Source of the DNA: Elmis aenea
Lineage: Eukaryota; Arthropoda; Insecta; Coleoptera; Elmidae
DNA length: 64,000 bases
Assembly: GCA_947652605.1 (NCBI GenBank)
Contig: OX393577.1
Span: 36,707,466-36,771,465 of the forward strand
Direction of reading: 5' to 3'
In this document: positions 36,121-48,097 of the stretch, piece by piece
Layout of the letters: every line of letters starts with the position of its first letter
How positions within the stretch are numbered: the first letter of the stretch is position 1
The notes under the pieces: generated by a model
Told to the model about the DNA's origin: nothing
Databases searched by the model: none
What the model saw: only the letters and a program-made list of their open reading frames with translations
Made by a program: the position numbers and the translations under genes

Positions 36121-38444
36121 CAGGGCCGCCGTGTGTAGGTGGGCAGGTTGTGCACCGCACAAGGGCGGCTCATCAAGGGGGCGGCAAATTCATGAATAAT
36201 TTAAGTTTTGCATATTTTGTATTATATTTATTTTCAATTCGTACCAAAACGCCAGATTGTTCAAATCATTCGCTTCAGAATTTTAATTAATACAATTTTA
36301 CGATAGGGGATGATGCCACACAAATATAGGTATAAACTACAGGCCTATGGGCCTCTTTACGGAGAAGGCCGACAAGTTCCGGGCTAATAAACCCTTCACG
36401 ATTTTTTTTGGGATTGTCCAAGAATTGTACAATTACTTTTCGGCTTCTACTAAGCGATGGACTATATTAAATTCTCACATCCAAAATTTAACTTTAAAAC
36501 CGTTGTCTAATACTAGATATGAAAGCCGTATAGAAGCGATAAAACCATTGAAAATTATTAATATTCATGAAATTTATCAAGCCCTTTTAGAAATAATTGA
36601 AGACACATGTTAAAGACATCGAATCCAGAGCGCAAGCTAATAATCTTGTTTTAAAAATCACGTCGTTTAAATTTCGTTGTTCTATAATTATATGGCATGA
36701 TATTTTAACTAAAATTAATGTCGTCAGTAAATTCATGCAAAACCCTTCGTTTAATATACAAACAGTTTTTGAATACGTTGAGCAGATTACAGAAGAATTA
36801 AAAGAATATAGAACAGATCAAAATTTTGAAAATGTTGTAAATTCTGTAAAGAAGATAGCTGATATTCTGGACGTAGAACCAATTTTTCCAGACATTCGAA
36901 GTAGAAGCAAAAAGAAAATGTTCGATTATGAAGCGAATGATGAACCTAATACATTTTTTGTTGTTGCAATAATAGACACTACCCTATCATCTCTCACTGA
37001 AAGGTTTTCGTTGTTAAAGGAGAGTAATAACATGTTTAAAATCATCCAAAATGTAAATGTATTGAAACAATGGAAGGAGGAAGATATTTTAAAACATTAC
37101 AAAAATTTACATTTGAAATTAAGCAACGATATAAATCCAAATGATCGAGATATTGATGGAATTGAGCTTTTCGAGGAACTCAAAACTTTGCAATGTTTTA
37201 TAAAAAAAGACATATCCCCTCACGATTTGCTGAACTTCATATATGAGAACAATTTACACGATACGTTTCCGAATATTTCAGTTGTTTTAAGAATTTATGT
37301 AACATTACCAGTATCAGTGGCATCAGGGGAAAAGTTTCTCGAAACTTAAAATAATTAAAAATTATTTACGATCAACCACAACCCAAGAACGTTTAACAGA
37401 TTTGTCTATAATATCTATAGAAAACGATATTATGAATAAAACTTTTGTGGCATTAAAAGCACGAAGAGTACAAATTTGATTTTGGACTTTAATATGATAT
37501 TTCATTTATATGTAAATTATCCTCCTAAACGTTCTTTGGACATTGTTGTCGTTTTTATTAATTTAAGCTTTGAAAAACTAATTTCCCCGGAAGCTACCGA
37601 TACGGGTAGCGATTAATAAATACGCAATACAATGGCAGTATTTGGAAACGTCTCTGTTAATTTATTTTTATAAGTACAGTACAGCGTTGCAACACATGAA
37701 TAAAAAGAAGCTCTGTAATATCTTAATTCCAAATATTGTATCAATTGTTCTGTGTGACTCAAATCTAAGGTGGTATCAAGAAAAAACAATATTTCGACTC
37801 TATCTATTTGTAAAATATTTTGTTTTATGACTTCATAAATAACAGGAATGATTTTATTTTATATTTTGTTACCTAAATAATTTGTATGTATGTATGTTGA
37901 TCATTAAATATTTTAAAATTATAATAAAATACCGTTTATCGCGATTTTAAAAAAACTTAATAACTTCTTGTAAGTTTTTCTCCGTTTGGTAACATTCGAT
38001 AATAATATCATTCTCGTCTTTAGGATAATCCCTATTACTTGACGAGAACAATTTTCAATCAAATAATCTCTAATTTTTATTGTTACATATTTTGGCCAAG
38101 TACTCGGATCGCTAACAAAAGTTTTGGGTTCATTGAATCAGAATCCAAAATTTCTTAAACTGTAAGACTGCAACTTCTAGTGACATTATGGTGTGATTCA
38201 TTTCATCATTATTATTTAATATATGTGGTTCATCAAACTGATCTTGTTGTACATAGGTTTAATTTTATACCTTACATTCATACATATGTGATATATTTGT
38301 TGTTTTTTTTTTAGTCTTATTATTTTTATACTGTAATATTTATTATTACTAATTACAAAAAAAAAATTATTTACATTCAGTGGGGGGCGGGGCGGTTTTT
38401 TTTAAGTTTGCACAAAGGCGGCTCATATGCACGCGGCGGCCCTG
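36121..38444 (+). mobile_element. hAT element, ZMYM1-like transposase, exact duplication
   Basis: This 2,324-bp element starts CAGGGCCGCCGTGTG and ends CACGCGGCGGCCCTG. It is flanked by perfect cctgctgg copies (36113-36120 and 38445-38452). The subterminal GCACAAGGGCGGCTCAT recurs inverted near the right end. It holds a C-terminal transposase pseudogene (36347-37480). About 900 bp of AT-rich sequence with no coding follows. Confidence 0.92.
36347..37480 (+). pseudogene. hAT transposase, zinc finger MYM-type 1-like, C-terminal two thirds
   Basis: Three plus-strand pieces follow one another. The first (36347 to about 36605) has FFGIVQELYNYFSASTKRW and SNTRYESRIEAIK, the block before the catalytic core's second half. 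After a frameshift near 36605 the second (to about 37338) includes SSLTERFSLL and runs to VVLRIYVTLPVSVASGEK. After another frameshift the third (37338-37480) has FSKLKIIKNYLRSTTTQERL and SIENDI. The last two blocks are the hAT C-terminal dimerisation region of ZMYM1-like proteins. The N-terminal zinc finger and first catalytic residues are absent. Two shifts make it non-functional, yet the target duplication is still perfect. Confidence 0.88.
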
Positions 38445-38460
38445 CCTGCTGGAACAAACC

Positions 38461-38535
38461 TAATGAGTGGTGACTGAAGTCGACGGAATGAGATGAAAAT
38501 ATATTTATCTCTTTCTAAGGTGTACTTAGACAGTT
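38461..38535. repeat. Right part of the split repeat
   Basis: Taatgag..gacggaatgagatg and tctctttctaaggtgtactt continue the copy that begins at 35958, matching the uninterrupted copy at 35295-35390. Confidence 0.75.
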
Positions 38536-40077
38536 GGTAGCAATTGGTCATGGGATCTAAAAACGTGTATACCTACCGTCGAAATATAAAACGAATACTT
38601 TCGCTTTCCTAATTAATGCTTTCTTCTTCATCCTGCGTATTGCGAAAATTAAAAAACTTATCAATCTAAAATAAACTGCACACGAAAGTATATTGATATT
38701 TTTGGTGTAAAATTGCAACATTCATTTGTTTTATCATTGTTTAAATATTCTAAGGGAATTTTTAATTTTTGGTTTGACGTTACAAAAAAAAACTTTTTTT
38801 AATAATAAAGTAGATTATTATTATTTTTGGACTAAACATTACTTTAATTTGGAAAAAATAATCAAAAAACGAGATTTTGTGAAACAAAACAAAAATTATT
38901 GTTGCAACTAAGTATTAAACCGATATAAAAAACAACAGAAAAAAGCCTTAATAGATAAGATATAAAATATTGTTTAATTACAATAAACACAACATTTTAG
39001 TGTTTTGTTGATCACAGTCTATTTCAGAATCCTACAAATACTGTACAGTGTACAATTAATAGTAGTACAATCAATTATTTTCGTAAATAAATCCAAAAAC
39101 GAACACTAAATAACAACAAACATCCATGCATCCGTCATCAATGTAATAAATTACAGTTAATGCAACCGTGAGCTAATAAATATCATAAAAATTTATTAAG
39201 CGATTATTTTTTTAATGCATTAGCTGTTATATTTGTTAATACTATGCTGATTTCAAACTTGATATTTGAATTTATAAATAAATAACTGTAAAAAATTATC
39301 ATAAATATTAACAAAATTGTTATGTATTTCTGTCATTACTGAATTAAATTTCAGATAAACTTTGCTATTGATCAATAATTTGTACCACGACACACAAATT
39401 TTTTTAAGATTTCTATTTTTGTAAATTATATTACTAATATAATATACATATAATATAATACTAAGTAATGACAATAAAATACGAGGGTCGTTGGTGAAGT
39501 AAGGTCCAATTTGTTTCCGGGGGCAGCGTCATGTTTAACAGCTAAGAATATTTCACTGATTACTTGCCAATATTTTCCGGCTGTTTGGTTGTTCGATGAG
39601 TTCAACAATAAAAACTCCCTCTGTGATGATATTTCTGTTGGCGAACAACGATAGTACTGCCCAAATTTATAGACAACTTTGCGAGGTTGATAAGCTTAAT
39701 GCCTAATGAAATTTAACTTAAGCAATCGTGCTGATTAAAAGAAAAGTGAATAAATACCTATAATGAAAAGCCCATCGAGTACCTATGGTAACAATTGATT
39801 TAGACATGAATATTCCCGAGAATCGTAGTTTCACGATTTCAGGACTTGTTATTTTGATTTTCAGAAATTTCAAGCTCCGTGATTTTAAATATTGTGACAG
39901 AAAAACTGGGTGTCAAAAATATTAGTCGATGCATACAAACAAAAACGCCTGAAATCATATTAACAATCATTACGACATTACCAAAACAAAGGAGATTAAT
40001 TTTTGTGCCACATTGTGATAAAAGATGTAACCCAAATTTTCTACTCAATATTTGAGTTACAGCAACAGACAATGCAA
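38536..40077. other. AT-rich stretch; possible mariner-like end near 39482
   Basis: Cgagggtcgttggtgaagta at about 39482 resembles a mariner terminal repeat, but no partner was found. Nothing else is supported. Confidence 0.35.
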
Positions 40078-40082
40078 TAAGA

Positions 40083-40240
40083 GGTTTGTTCCAACACGCT
40101 TGCTGACAGTGCGCCGTACGATTAGAGTGTGCGCAGTATCAATATCCCGTGCCATTATAGTCTTTAATGGCACGCTATATCGATAGTGCGCAGAATCCTG
40201 ATAGTACGGCGCACTGTCAGCAAGCGTGTTGGAACAAACC
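40083..40240. repeat. 158-bp MITE with 37-bp perfect inverted repeats
   Basis: GGTTTGTTCCAACACGCTTG and the next 17 bases are repeated exactly in inverse at the right end. It is flanked by taaga at 40078-40082 and 40241-40245, a 5-bp duplication. The interior is also near-palindromic (TGCGCAGTATC..GATAGTGCGCA). Superfamily not determined. Confidence 0.9.
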
Positions 40241-40245
40241 TAAGA

Positions 40246-41636
40246 CCAATTAGTTCAAATCACTGGCGGTGCATATCTACGACAGTACGACATGGGTATA
40301 CAAAATGTCAAGGTACGCAAAATGCATAAAAGCCAATGGCAACTATGTGGAAAAATAAACATGAACAAGAACATAGTTTTCGCCCATGATAAATAATGTT
40401 ATCTGTTTTGATTTTTTTAAATTACAGACTGAACCCTATTTTGAAAACGCGCCTCGTACAATAATAAATACATATGCCTAACCGAAGGTAAGTTTGTCAT
40501 TTATGTAAGGATCTAAACAGCAATTACGCTTTAAATAAATGATTAGCTCGTCATTTAATACTACTTACAAACATCAATCGCTTTGTTTACTAATAATAAC
40601 ATTTAAATAAGTTGTAAATTTTACTTTTTGTTAATAATATCTAGTAACTTTTTTGAATTGGGAACATTTTGTCCAATTTTAACCTACTCTGAACTCTCTT
40701 CGACAGAAATGGTGTGTCCTTGTATTTGAATATGACCGGATATATTTTAAATTTAAAGTGGGATTTGTTTATAGATGAGCAACATCATAAAATATTACTC
40801 TTGTTTTCTCCTTTACTGTCTTTTACGATTTACGTCATCCTATTGTATCGTTTTAATAAATTAAAACGATTCCCAATTCTCTCAGCTAGCAATCAATAAA
40901 TACATCACAAAATCTTAGAATACTCTATTATTAGACGAGATGATTTTCTATTAACAATCATAACAATCTCCTAATCTTGCATGTGCGGAATAATTAATAA
41001 TGGTAATTAAATCATACACGCGGTCGATAAAATTACATAATATTAAACCATTTGCCCGTATTAATCAAGTGACCGGAAATAATTAAATCCGCTTACGCGA
41101 TCACCCATGCGTTTTATTGAGCATAAATGTTTAGTGCTTTAATGAAGATAAAATATAAAATAAAGGAAAAATATCCATGGGATTATGGCTTAAAAATTAA
41201 GGAAAAAGAAAATCTTGAGTATACAAATGTATTACTCGGAAAAAAATGAAAACAACTGATTGTCCACCATTAAAACAATGAAAAAATTTACCTTGGTCGG
41301 ATTATAAAATATTTGGAATAAATTGGAGTAATGTGACTAAAAGTGAGACAAAACTGTATATGGTTTCTATTTTGACAAACAAAGATGTTACACAAATTGT
41401 TACAAGGAACTGTGTTGCTAAAATTGCTTTAAATTACAAGTTATAAATTTCATGTCGTACCTTCCTTAACTTGGAAACAGAAAGTTATGTACCTGCTAGC
41501 TTAAACTGATAGTGCATTTCTAGTTTTTGTCTGCGTAAATATTATTTCAATAATACTTTCGGTTTCGCAAACTTCTTGATCTTTCATAATTAAGTTGCAC
41601 TTTTTATAAACGTGTAGGTTATACAGACTCTAATAT
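40246..41636. other. AT-rich stretch, nothing recognised
   Basis: The 61-codon frame at 40714 has no recognisable content. Confidence 0.5.
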
Positions 41637-41641
41637 TGTTA

Positions 41642-41926
41642 TTTTTGTGCGATCGTACTAGAAACAGCTGTTTGACGGACGCGTTAGCAACCATAAAGTA
41701 CTGCATTACCGGACCTATCTTTAGCAACGGCCGTAAAAGTTACTTTTCAGGCCGTTATCCTTAGCAACGGCCGAAAAAGTAACTTTTACGGCCGTTGCTA
41801 AGGAGAGGGCCGCTAATGCAGTACATACGCCGTCATTTGTCAGTGACAGAATGTCACGTAGTTTCTAACCTATAATTTTGAAAATTACTAAAAATTTAAA
41901 TTGTTTTTAATTCGATCGCACAAAAA
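41642..41926. repeat. 285-bp MITE with TTTTTGTGCGATCG ends
   Basis: A 14-bp inverted repeat at 41642-41655 and 41913-41926. A strong inner hairpin spans 41698-41824, with arms GTACTGCATTACCGG and TTAGCAACGGCCGTAAAAGT pairing at about 44 of 50 positions. A flanking tgtta on both sides may be the duplication. Confidence 0.7.
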
Positions 41927-41976
41927 ATGTTATATGCACCTCGGTCAAAACGTACTTCTTCGGCCTTGCCTGTTTG

Positions 41977-42302
41977 CCAGACGCGGCCGAAAAAGTTACA
42001 CTTTTTGGCCTTGATACATAAATAACTATTGTTGTATCAGATAATCATTTTTAGATACAAAAACAAAAATTTCTACTAATTATCTCATTGGTTCATTTTC
42101 AAACGTCAAAAGAACAAATTAATTCGGCGATAATTATAAAAACATCGTATACTGGTTTCGTGTAGTAATTAAAATTCTCACAAAACAAGAACAAAAAAGG
42201 GCGAAAAACATTGTTAATGAAATACAAGCAATTTATGGAGATGCTTGCAAACCAGACGCGGCCGAAAAAGTTACACTTTTTGGCCTTGATACATAAATAA
42301 CT
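41977..42302. repeat. Identical 51-bp direct repeats, 275 bp apart
   Basis: Positions 41977-42027 and 42252-42302 are identical, each containing the palindrome GGCCGAAAAAGT-tac-ACTTTTTGGCC. The unit between could be a tandem duplication with only the start of a second copy kept. Confidence 0.8.
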
Positions 42303-43154
42303 GTTCTTCTAAAAATGCCATTATTATCTATTACCCTAAAAATGTTTATAACATATAATGTAAACTACGTAATATGAGCAATTTTTAAGCTGATGCTTTG
42401 GGCTGGACTTTTTTTATAACAATAGAAATAATGCTAAAGTTCGCACCGTGAGTTTTTGTATAATACCGATTATTTTGCTTAGTCTTGTATTGACCAATAA
42501 AATGACGCGGTTCGGTCATTTTCAACCAATTATAATCTCATTGTATAGAAAATATATTATGATCGTTTTTAGCTTTTTTCGTATTAGTTCGTTTCTATGG
42601 TGAAGTTTGTTAACTTAACAACAAATTAATAACAAATAATTATATTTTAATGCTTCGGAGTGGTTGGGGACCAATTTTTTTTCCAAAGAATTAGTAATTG
42701 GGTAAAATAATATTTCCTAATAAATTTAAATAAGTATAAACATTCTTAATTTTATTATTAAAATCAAATTATGTTTGTAACATTGTAACATACCGTATAA
42801 ATGAGTTTTTATCAAATGTGTTATATACCTACCAGTGCCTGTATCTAATATATTGCAAAACTGAATATAATTCATCTGTTCAATTAATTAACTTACACAC
42901 CTAGATAATATTATTAAACAAATATTCGTTCGCTACCTACAAGGAGTTACATTTAAGTAGGATTACACCTACGCATTACTTTAATAGTATTGATATCAGT
43001 ATCAAAGTCATTTGCTAACACTAAGTTTGTTGCCTCCTACATATAATAAAATACAAAAATAATAATAGAGCGAATTACAATTGCGATGTGATTTCGACAT
43101 CAAATAGTACCTACTACTTGAAATTTACTAAATAATTTGTTGAACTAAATTGAA
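42303..43154. other. AT-rich stretch, nothing recognised
   Basis: No supported feature. Confidence 0.5.
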
Positions 43155-43162
43155 ATTATAAC

Positions 43163-43734
43163 CAGGGGTTTGGAGCGGAGCGCGGAGCTGGAGCGCGGAG
43201 CAGTGGAGCAATGGGTTTTTGCCCGGAGCGGGAGCGGAGCCCGGAGCAAATAATTTTGATTGCTCCACTGCTCCACTTTACTATTATAAACTACAATATT
43301 TTTTTTTTATGAATTATTCTCATGGGTGCCTTATAGTATTAATAAAATTATAAATAAATTAAATTTGATTTTTTTGAAGTAAAATTATTGTAATGTACAT
43401 AACTTTTCTGAATATTAATTTTCATTATTTTGTATTTGAATTTTGAAAAATTTTAAAGAACTTTTTTTTCTTTTTTTAACTTTTGAAGATCAATAATTTG
43501 TTCATTTATTTAACTTCACTTGTTTCTTAGGGTTAAATATTGTAATGTTTCGTCCATTTCCACATATCATAAAACTTTAGCTTTGTTTTAAAAAACAAAT
43601 TTTTAAATAAAAAAACTTATTTTATTAATATTTGGAGCGCGGAGCGGAGCGGGAGCGGAGCTGGAGCAGGCATGTTGATGCCGGAGCGGAGCTGGAGCGG
43701 AGCAACTAAAAAATTGGACTGCTCCAAACCCCTG
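43163..43734. mobile_element. hAT-type MITE with GGAGCGGAGC arrays
   Basis: The ends CAGGGGTTTGGAGC and GCTCCAAACCCCTG are flanked by perfect attataac copies (43155-43162 and 43735-43742). About 100 bp at each end is made of GGAGCGGAGC-type units; the middle is AT-rich. Confidence 0.93.
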
Positions 43735-43742
43735 ATTATAAC

Positions 43743-44456
43743 ATTACTCTACCAACGTAGAGGAAAAGCGTAGTAAAACTAATAATTAATGTGTGCAGAT
43801 TTAAGTACTTTATACAACAACTGTCATTAACATTGAAATAATACAGAATCATGAGACGCCTGCAGAAAAAAAAACTTTATCGGAAACTTAACTTTATACC
43901 AAAAAAATTAGCTAGATTTTAACTTTTATCGCTAGTGTTGGTTTATCACGCTAAGTTCAATGTTATACATTGCCTTCTACCAACGCAAAACAACTAAAAA
44001 ACTAATGGCACCTTATACAAACTGCAAAAAATTACAATTTGAAACTCAACTTGTTAGCATGGCCACTTAAAAATTTACATAACTAATTAATTATGACAAA
44101 TTAAATACATGTTTATCATAGATTTGGTTTTGATTTCGGCACATTGTATTTATACATCTATTGAAAATAACGGCATGTGAATAATGCAAAGTAAGACGAA
44201 TTAAATATTATAGCTCTAGTATACTTAAATATTTCACCCTGATGGCTTACTTTAAAAAATACGTTAAGTACCTACGTGAATAAGAGAATTCACAAATTGA
44301 ATTAAGAAAAACGTATAATTAAATTCTTCACAACAGCACTTATAAATTCAGTAACATAAAATATTAAACGTAAATTATGACAATCTATAATTATGACAGC
44401 TGCACACTAGATTAAAATTGAAATTTCAACTAATGATAAACAATAAAATCGCGATA
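43743..44456. other. AT-rich stretch, nothing recognised
   Basis: No supported feature. Confidence 0.5.
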
Positions 44457-45165
44457 TGTCAAAAATGCGTAGGCAAAAGATAAAACTAGACCTTTCTTGT
44501 TCTTTCTTTCAATTGTTTCAAATTACCGCTATCTACCTTCATAGCCTACTCGAAAATATTACTTTGCTTATAACAATAAAATCGCGATATCTCGGAAAAT
44601 ATCAATTTTAGGTATAAAACAGTAGTATGAATGTTTTGGAAAGAGAATTAAATTTTCTATAAGACGGTGTAAAAAAATATAGGGTGTTGTATTTTAAAAA
44701 AATGAGTTATCGATGTTTAAAGTTTCACAAGTTTGACCAAGCGTAAAAAACGCCCTGTATAATATTTTAAAAATCTAGGTGTTGCAAAGTGTTACATAAT
44801 CTATTGTCAATCTTATCTCCACGCGAATTTCTTCAGACTTCTCAAAGTTTTTAAATGTTGAAAATTTTTGAAAATACTGTATCTTCATGAAAATGCAATT
44901 TTCCTGAGAACGGTTAGACTCATATGACCTTATACATTTTTTGAATTAAATTTAAACAGGAATCCAAAAATGTAAAAATATACAGGGTGTTCCATAAGAA
45001 AAAGTATAACTTTGATATACCACTCTTTTTTGGAGCACCCTGTATGTTTGAAAATATTTTTAAAATGCAGCCCTTATTGACTTACATAATCTAGAAGCGA
45101 CAGAAATTGGAAAATATGAACCGTTTCGCCATAAAACTCCGACGCGTCCGTCGTGACTCACCCTG
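44457..45165. repeat. Solo long terminal arm of the 50-kb mariner family
   Basis: This about 709-bp stretch is the reverse complement of 50035-50745. It runs from GTCAAAAATGCGTAGGCAAA to GACTCACCCTG, followed by TA (45166-45167). It contains the same internal CAGGG-bounded modules, including a 60-bp one (44983-45042). No transposase accompanies it. Confidence 0.85.
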
Positions 45166-45167
45166 TA

Positions 45168-47400
45168 TAGTTATTTTAAAAATGTGGAGTTGTATCAATT
45201 TAATCAAAATATTTAATATGTAGGTACCTACTATTAATATTTATTAAACAAAGAAGCTGATGTTGATTCAGAATAAATATAACATCTCATATTAATTCTA
45301 ATTAACATCAAAGTGTGGCAAATGAAAAGTTGCTTTGAGAAAGTTGTTTGATATTTTATTTATAACTAAGGAAATATTATTTATAATTTTGCCAGAAATT
45401 ATACTACTTTGTTCCAAGATCTTAAGGGAGGAAAAATCCCAATGTTGAGATTCTAGTAATAAATAATCCAACTTAATTCTTGTACCTATTTTAAAAGTGA
45501 AGTAAAACGTAATTATCCCCAACAAAATTTTTAAGCGGTAACTAACACAATTAGAAACTTCTGAACGTTCGTTCTGCTCAATCCACATTTCATCCATTTT
45601 CATGTATATTTACCTGAAATTTTGGTTTTATAAAACGTTATTAATTTTTTAGTGCGTGTATTTGCCCAAGGGCGGGCCAGGCAGTCCCGTTAACTAGTTC
45701 ACTTTTGTTTAAATGGGCATGTATGAACGAATAACATTAACATTAAGAAATAGCTATGTAATTATGTTTTTTATTTTAGACCGGACAACTTTTTTTTAAA
45801 GAAACTTTTATTCAATGGAGAAGAACACATAAACATAATAGAAAAAAAGAAACATAGACATTAGAAAAAGAAATAAAATAATTAAAATAACTGTTCATCG
45901 TCTAGAAATTTTTATCAATAAAAAAGAACAATTATCATTTTTGCAAACCGTTAACTATTTGTTTATTATATTTGATCACTATAGCGATTAAATCTTTTGA
46001 TATTGAGCAACAGTTGCAACTTAAAAAGTGTCAACTGCCAACGTTGACCTGAACACAGGTACATTAACTTTAGATGTAAGGAACCTCCCTGTCCATTGTA
46101 TTCTAATAGTGTACATTCATTCATTTATAATATACATAAAACATCTCTTTATAAATAAATTAATCGCCTACTTAACGTTGAACCTGCTAAGTGATTACAT
46201 ACTAATAATAATATAAACAACGTCAATTGATATACAGTTTTTAATGTTGACTTATTTGTGTACGATCTTTTATATGCTAATAATTTAATCACATGAACAA
46301 AATCAAAACAGCTATGTAATCAAAAAGTAGCACGAATAATTTAATCTTAGTGTGACGAATATATTACAATAAATATAATAAAATTAATGTAACTGTTCTT
46401 GTAACATAAGAATTTAATCTGCCGGAAGGTTCGAATTAATGTGTGTGGTCTACTCTCAATTTAACACAAGCATTGTGATGCGCACAGGGCGTGCGTGGCT
46501 GATTGAAAATAGAATAAAACGGAGGTACATTAATTTGTATATAATACCTACAAGACACATCACGATCTGAACAATACAAAATGACGGGATTTAAAATTTT
46601 ATTATTGGTCTTGGATGTAAGCTTCTACTCGATAAAATTTGACAAAGTATGGCCACTCCCGTTACCACATGGTCGACAACATGTTAAATTATTGCTATAG
46701 ATGCATGTTTACTAGCTAAAACGACACTTAAATATAATAAAAGTGCAAGTTTTTTATGAGAAGAAAATTTTCGATTGCAATATTTTATAAATGCAACATT
46801 TTTTATAAAAAAATGTGTACCTGTACAAAATCGCGTTATATGAGTAAGTTTCTTAATAAAAGTGTCGGTTAAATCAGCTAAGTTTAGTAAAACTAGAATA
46901 TTCTACTTTTCTTTAACCCTCCTTCGGGAGCAATAAATTTTTTCCCGCATCGGACGCATTGTATCGAATTGATACACACTTGACTTGACTTGAAATAACG
47001 GCGAAGGTGTTTGTTGAAGTTCTTGTATTATTTTTATTTTTAACTAACGACCCATCGAGTTTCCTTAAAAAGAACATTCGTTATTTCAGTAATTTTTTAT
47101 TGAAATGTTATTAAATTACATGTAGAGAATAACGGGACAGTGGTCGGTTATTAAATTACGTTCTCTAAAAATTTTGGCAAGACATGAAAACATGACAAGA
47201 TAGGGCGCGATGTATTAATTTGATACATTGCTCCAAAACTGACTGACGCGAAGATATAAGTTAGCTTTATTTAGCAATTGCTATTACATTGTAACATAAT
47301 TTGCATAGGTAATAGTAAATATAATAAAAATAAAAATAAAAATAGAATGAAATAAAATAAAAATCTAAAAATCTTCTAAATTCTAAGTATCTAAGATAAC
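45168..47400. other. AT-rich stretch; no gene; two 17-bp palindromes
   Basis: The 101-codon minus-strand frame at 45603-45298 is not recognisable. TTAA followed by CCCTCCTTCGGGAG near 46914 looks like a piggyBac-type left end, but no matching right end was found. Confidence 0.4.
46960..46976. repeat. 17-bp palindrome, copy 1 of 3
   Basis: TGTATCGAATTGATACA. Related copies lie at 47211-47227 (TGTATTAATTTGATACA) and 48081-48097 (TGTATCAATTTGATACA). Confidence 0.6.
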
Positions 47401-47403
47401 AGT

Positions 47404-47960
47404 TTAATAGCGTTCTAATACGTACTCCTTAATTAATTTAATACCCTTCTTATAATTATTACATATTTTGACTTGATGCGGCATATTATTAAATATTTTA
47501 AAACCTTGATAAAATAATGAACGAGCAGTTTGACTTTTAGTACATTTCTCTATAACGAAATCAAGCCTATTTCTAGTTTTATAACTGTGTATCTCATGGA
47601 CTAATTTTACATTTTCATACAGATATTTTGGTGTTTTTTGTAGTTTAATTTTTAAAACTAGCTCTAATGTTCTAAATATTATTCTCTGATTAATACTCAT
47701 AAATTGAAGTGTATTTAACATAACCTTGATAGGGGAAAGAATTGAACACTTTAAAATAGTGCGCATGGCGCGATTTTACAATTTCTGTAATTGTTGAAGT
47801 TCATTTTTATTTAAATTACTAAGTAATGAAGCGCAAAACTCAAAATGAGGAGCTATTATTGTTTTATACAGTAAAACTCTAGTGTATATACTCATGTGTT
47901 TGCTACATCTTTTAAAGAGAAAAATCTTTTTGGAAATTTTGTCATCATTAATCATTAATA
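47404..47960 (-). pseudogene. LINE reverse-transcriptase C-terminal fragment
   Basis: The upstream part (47960 to about 47770) reads SKKIFLFKRCSKHM, then LLYKTIIAPHFEFCASLL and LQQLQKL, a stop, and NRAMRTILKC. The open part (47766-47404) continues with QFMSINQRIIFRTLELVLKI, YKTRNRLDFVIEK and SLFYQGFKIFNNMP. This is the standard order of the tail of CR1/Jockey-group insect LINE reverse transcriptases (IAPHF.YC, QNRAMR.IL, TRN..DF, SLFY.G). One in-frame stop and the lack of the catalytic core mark it as a 5'-truncated dead copy. It lies between two of the 17-bp palindromes, so it may have inserted into an older repeat. Confidence 0.85.
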
Positions 47961-48097
47961 TGTGTCTTCTTAGTTGCTTCTAATTCCCTTTTGGCGCTTT
48001 AAGTAGGAGTAATTGGAACACTCTTTATCTGAATAATCCCCTTAAAACCAACTGTAAAGAAACTTACGCGTTCGGGGAAATGTATCAATTTGATACA

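Larger units (their letters stand above)
35980..38460. mobile_element. MITE (GGTTTGTTCCAA family) split by a hAT insertion
   Basis: The left part (35980-36120) starts GGTCTGTTCCAATAAAGCCA and the right remainder ends GGAACAAACC at 38460. It is a diverged sibling of the complete element at 40083-40240 (shared GCGCAGTATC and CACGCTATATCGATA blocks). A 2.3-kb hAT lies inside, close to the right end. Confidence 0.8.

Noticed and set aside
36048..36290. 80-codon frame
   Set aside because: Crosses the MITE/hAT junction, including the target duplication and hAT end.
39482..39620. Mariner-like end CGAGGGTCGTTGGTGAAGTA
   Set aside because: No inverted partner, TA pair or transposase fragment nearby, so not called as an element.
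45298..45603. 101-codon minus-strand frame
   Set aside because: Mixed composition but no recognisable motif, splice context or neighbouring coding sequence.
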